Below are positions 62,130-64,000 of a stretch of DNA of 64,000 bases, one piece after another. Both the position numbers and the translations under genes were made by a program. The stretch is from a bacterium 210917-DFI.7.65 (lineage in GTDB: Bacteria > Bacillota > Clostridia > Oscillospirales > Oscillospiraceae): positions 174,305 through 238,304 of the forward strand of contig JAJCJJ010000004.1 in NCBI GenBank assembly GCA_020555865.1, in the 5' to 3' direction. Positions within the stretch are counted from its first letter, which is position 1; each line of letters opens with the position of its first letter. Below the pieces are notes generated by a model. The model saw only the letters and a program-made list of their open reading frames with translations. It was not told the DNA's origin and made no database searches.

Positions 62130-63020
62130 TCAATCCCCCACTGATACAGTGGAAGCTCCATATCCCCCATCCTCTTCTAAAAAGATCCTCAGTGCTTCCA
62201 TATGCTCCAAAGCCTCATGATAACCATCCAGAAACCACTGCTCCAGTACTTTCGGATCCCGCTCTAATCGGTGGTACCGTCTGGAATCCTTTGGCGCTAT
62301 AACAAAGGCCCTGCCTTCCTCCTCATACCGTTTCACCCGGGCCAGGGCGCCATTGTAGCGCATGGTACGCTCGTCCAGCGCCCGAACGAAATTCCGATCA
62401 TGCCGATAGCGCCACTTTCCCACTTCCAGCACAGGCTCCGGCGATTTGATATAGCGGCGGTCCTGCGTCAAGATCACCACCACCTTATCGCAACCGGCCT
62501 CCAGGGCATGGGCTACGGGGATCGGATCGGTAATACCGCCATCCATATAGCGCTTTCCGCCGTAAGAGATCGGCGGAAACAGGAAGGGCAGCGCGCAGGT
62601 GGCTCGCAGGAGCGTGGAGCGGCGGTCCTTCCGGGGCAGCGGAAGGTATTCCGGTTTGCCCGTTTCCATATTGGTCACCACGGCCACCACTTCGCCAGGA
62701 AAGGCAGCAAAGGCGTCGTAATCAAAGGGCAGAAGGACATTCGGAATCTGGTCGTAGATGAAGTCCAGATTAAAATAGCTCCGGTTGCTGCGCTGAGCCA
62801 AATATTTGGCTCCCATATAGCGTGCATCGGGAATATAGCGGAGCACCAGCTCCCGGTTGCGTCCCCTCTGGGCGCTGGCGTAAGACACCATGTAACAGGC
62901 ACCGGCGCTGACGCCAATCAGATAATCTCCTTGAATGTGGTGTTCCAAAAAGGCTTCCGTTACGCCTGCCGTAAACGCCGAGCGGCAGGCGCCGCCTTCA
63001 AAAATCATCCCAACTTTCAT
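62130..63020 (-). CDS. Patatin-like phospholipase
   Basis: 296 residues. Patatin catalytic dyad: oxyanion GMIFEGGACRSAFTAGV, nucleophile Ser in LIGVSAGACYMVSY (about residue 38) and Asp in RYMDGGITDPIPVAHA (about 160). Cytosolic lipid acyl hydrolase. GAGGAG-type site precedes the ATG. Downstream of sfsA, 29 bases apart. Confidence 0.93.
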   Translation of the reverse strand: MKVGMIFEGGACRSAFTAGVTEAFLEHHIQGDYLIGVSAGACYMVSYASAQRGRNRELVLRYIPDARYMGAKYLAQRSNRSYFNLDFIYDQIPNVLLPFDYDAFAAFPGEVVAVVTNMETGKPEYLPLPRKDRRSTLLRATCALPFLFPPISYGGKRYMDGGITDPIPVAHALEAGCDKVVVILTQDRRYIKSPEPVLEVGKWRYRHDRNFVRALDERTMRYNGALARVKRYEEEGRAFVIAPKDSRRYHRLERDPKVLEQWFLDGYHEALEHMEALRIFLEEDGGYGASTVSVGD

Positions 63021-63049
63021 ATCGTTTTACTCCTCCTGGGGATCGCCTC

Positions 63050-63730
63050 TCAAAGTTCGATCGGAACCGGCGCATCGATACTGAGATGATCCAGTGTTAC
63101 TTGGCAATCATAGGCATACAGCGCCACCCCGGCCCGCGCCGCCTCACGCAAAGCCTGGCCAAACGCGCTTTGGGTCTCGTCATTTGGGGAAAGGGCCTGC
63201 GCCTGTTTCATCTGGATCACGAACACGGCGGCCGCCTCATATCCTTCCTGCACAGCGCGCATCAGCCCACGCAGATGCTTGATCCCGCGCTCTGTGGGCG
63301 CATCGGGAAACAGCGCACGGCCATCCCGAAGCAAGGTGACCCCTTTCACCTCCACAAACTGGACGGCGCCATGGCATTCTAAACGAAAATCAAAACGAGA
63401 ATCACCGTAGGTAAACTCCGGCCGGATATACTCCAGATCCGGCCGAAAGGCGCCAGATGCTGCAAATGCTCCGAACACCCGGTTGGGGGCCTGCGAATCG
63501 ATATTCACGATTTGCCCTCCACTCTCCACGGCAATCAGATCCCATCGCGTCTTACGCTCGCTTTTGTTGCTGTGCTCCAAATAAACCACGGCCTCTGGCA
63601 AAAGCAATTCACCCAAACGACCGGTATTTTTCACATGGCACAATTCCTCGGTGCCGTCGATGCGCACCCAAGCGGAAAAGCGATTGAGCCGCCGAAGGAA
63701 TTGTCCTTTTTGGATTGGTCCGTAGTGCAT
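63050..63730 (-). CDS. sfsA: SfsA family DNA/RNA nuclease
   Basis: 226 residues from the ATG at 63730 with GGAG upstream. FLRRLNRFSAWVRIDGTEEL, HVKNTGRLGELLLPEA, FVEVKGVTLLRDG and ALFPDAPTERGIKHL, the SfsA (sugar fermentation stimulation) signature; E. coli SfsA is a structure-related nuclease. Shares an operon with patatin. Confidence 0.94.
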   Translation of the reverse strand: MHYGPIQKGQFLRRLNRFSAWVRIDGTEELCHVKNTGRLGELLLPEAVVYLEHSNKSERKTRWDLIAVESGGQIVNIDSQAPNRVFGAFAASGAFRPDLEYIRPEFTYGDSRFDFRLECHGAVQFVEVKGVTLLRDGRALFPDAPTERGIKHLRGLMRAVQEGYEAAAVFVIQMKQAQALSPNDETQSAFGQALREAARAGVALYAYDCQVTLDHLSIDAPVPIEL

Positions 63731-63845
63731 TCTTTTTTCTCCATTTCCGCAACATCTATATTCCCCTAAATTCGTGCCATTATTATACTCCTTGTTCGGC
63801 ACAAAGGCTATAGACAGGAACAGAAAAAATGTAAATGTAAAATAA

Positions 63846-63872
63846 AAGCTCCACAGAAGAACTGTGGAGCTT
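63846..63872 (-). terminator. Terminator after 5S rRNA
   Basis: AAGCTCCACAG/CTGTGGAGCTT arms with T-rich flank on the minus strand, right after the 5S 3' end. Confidence 0.85.
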
Positions 63873-63879
63873 CTTACAT

Positions 63880-63995
<116 letters not shown>

Positions 63996-64000
63996 TTATG

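Overview
The window is a dense, fairly GC-rich stretch of chromosome from an anaerobic, endospore-forming Clostridia bacterium, most likely Oscillospirales (Ruminococcaceae/Oscillospiraceae-like). The evidence is a complete spoIIIA operon, SleB-type cell-wall hydrolase, rubrerythrin, RapZ-YvcK-WhiA, HPr kinase, a DUF4364 protein, consensus sigma-A promoters with AGGAGG-type ribosome binding sites, and no plasmid, phage or CRISPR hallmarks. No species can be named from the sequence alone.

Layout. 1-1.1 kb: 3' part of a uracil permease gene with an attenuator leader. 1.1-12.5 kb (minus strand): recN-argR-nadK-tlyA-dxs-oapA, a ~640-nt OLE RNA, ispA-xseB-xseA, a Kae1-like gene, nusB and an Asp23 gene. 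This is the classic isoprenoid/OLE neighbourhood. 12.5-17.3 kb: spoIIIAA-AH. 17.5-19.1 kb: a Cys-rich, probably spore-related gene and a DUF4364 gene. 19.2-29 kb: hprK-glucokinase-murB-rapZ-yvcK-whiA-(C-GCAxxG-C-C gene)-dnaE from one promoter. 29-34.2 kb: a ribokinase-like gene, rpmB, glycerol dehydrogenase and a GH3 glycosidase. 34.4-36.1 kb: a TetR-controlled flavoprotein operon whose last gene carries an in-frame stop. 36.2-40.8 kb: sleB-like gene, recQ, an exonuclease, a lipoprotein and an orphan small RNA. 40.9-45.1 kb: a two-component system with an overlapping exported partner, rubrerythrin and two tRNA-Leu. 45.2-48.7 kb: a TrpXYZ-like ABC transporter and a GNAT enzyme. 49-54.4 kb: MATE exporter, icd, lysA and an Fe-S aldo/keto reductase. 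54.9-58.3 kb: tRNA-Arg, a DivIVA-like gene, a lone fumarase beta subunit, a 48-residue Cys/Gly peptide and malic enzyme. 58.3-64 kb: a DIP1984-family gene followed by a tRNA-like RNA, a Nudix/deoxyinosine-glycosylase fusion, a PAT-like acetyltransferase, an SdpR/SdpI pair, a patatin, sfsA and 5S rRNA.

Most interesting. (1) An OLE RNA with its own consensus promoter and a 9-bp terminal helix that fixes both ends, next to its membrane partner gene oapA. (2) A tRNA-like RNA that starts a few bases after the stop codon of a DIP1984-family gene. (3) Two unlinked Cys-rich genes sharing the same promoter layout, AC-N16-CATANAAT, which resembles late mother-cell sigma-K promoters. (4) A Nudix/DNA glycosylase fusion. 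(5) An orphan ~70-nt RNA with its own promoter and terminator. (6) A flavodoxin gene broken by a TGA while the reading frame past it is still intact.

Limits: protein families were recognised by eye from motifs. No alignment, covariance search or folding program was run.
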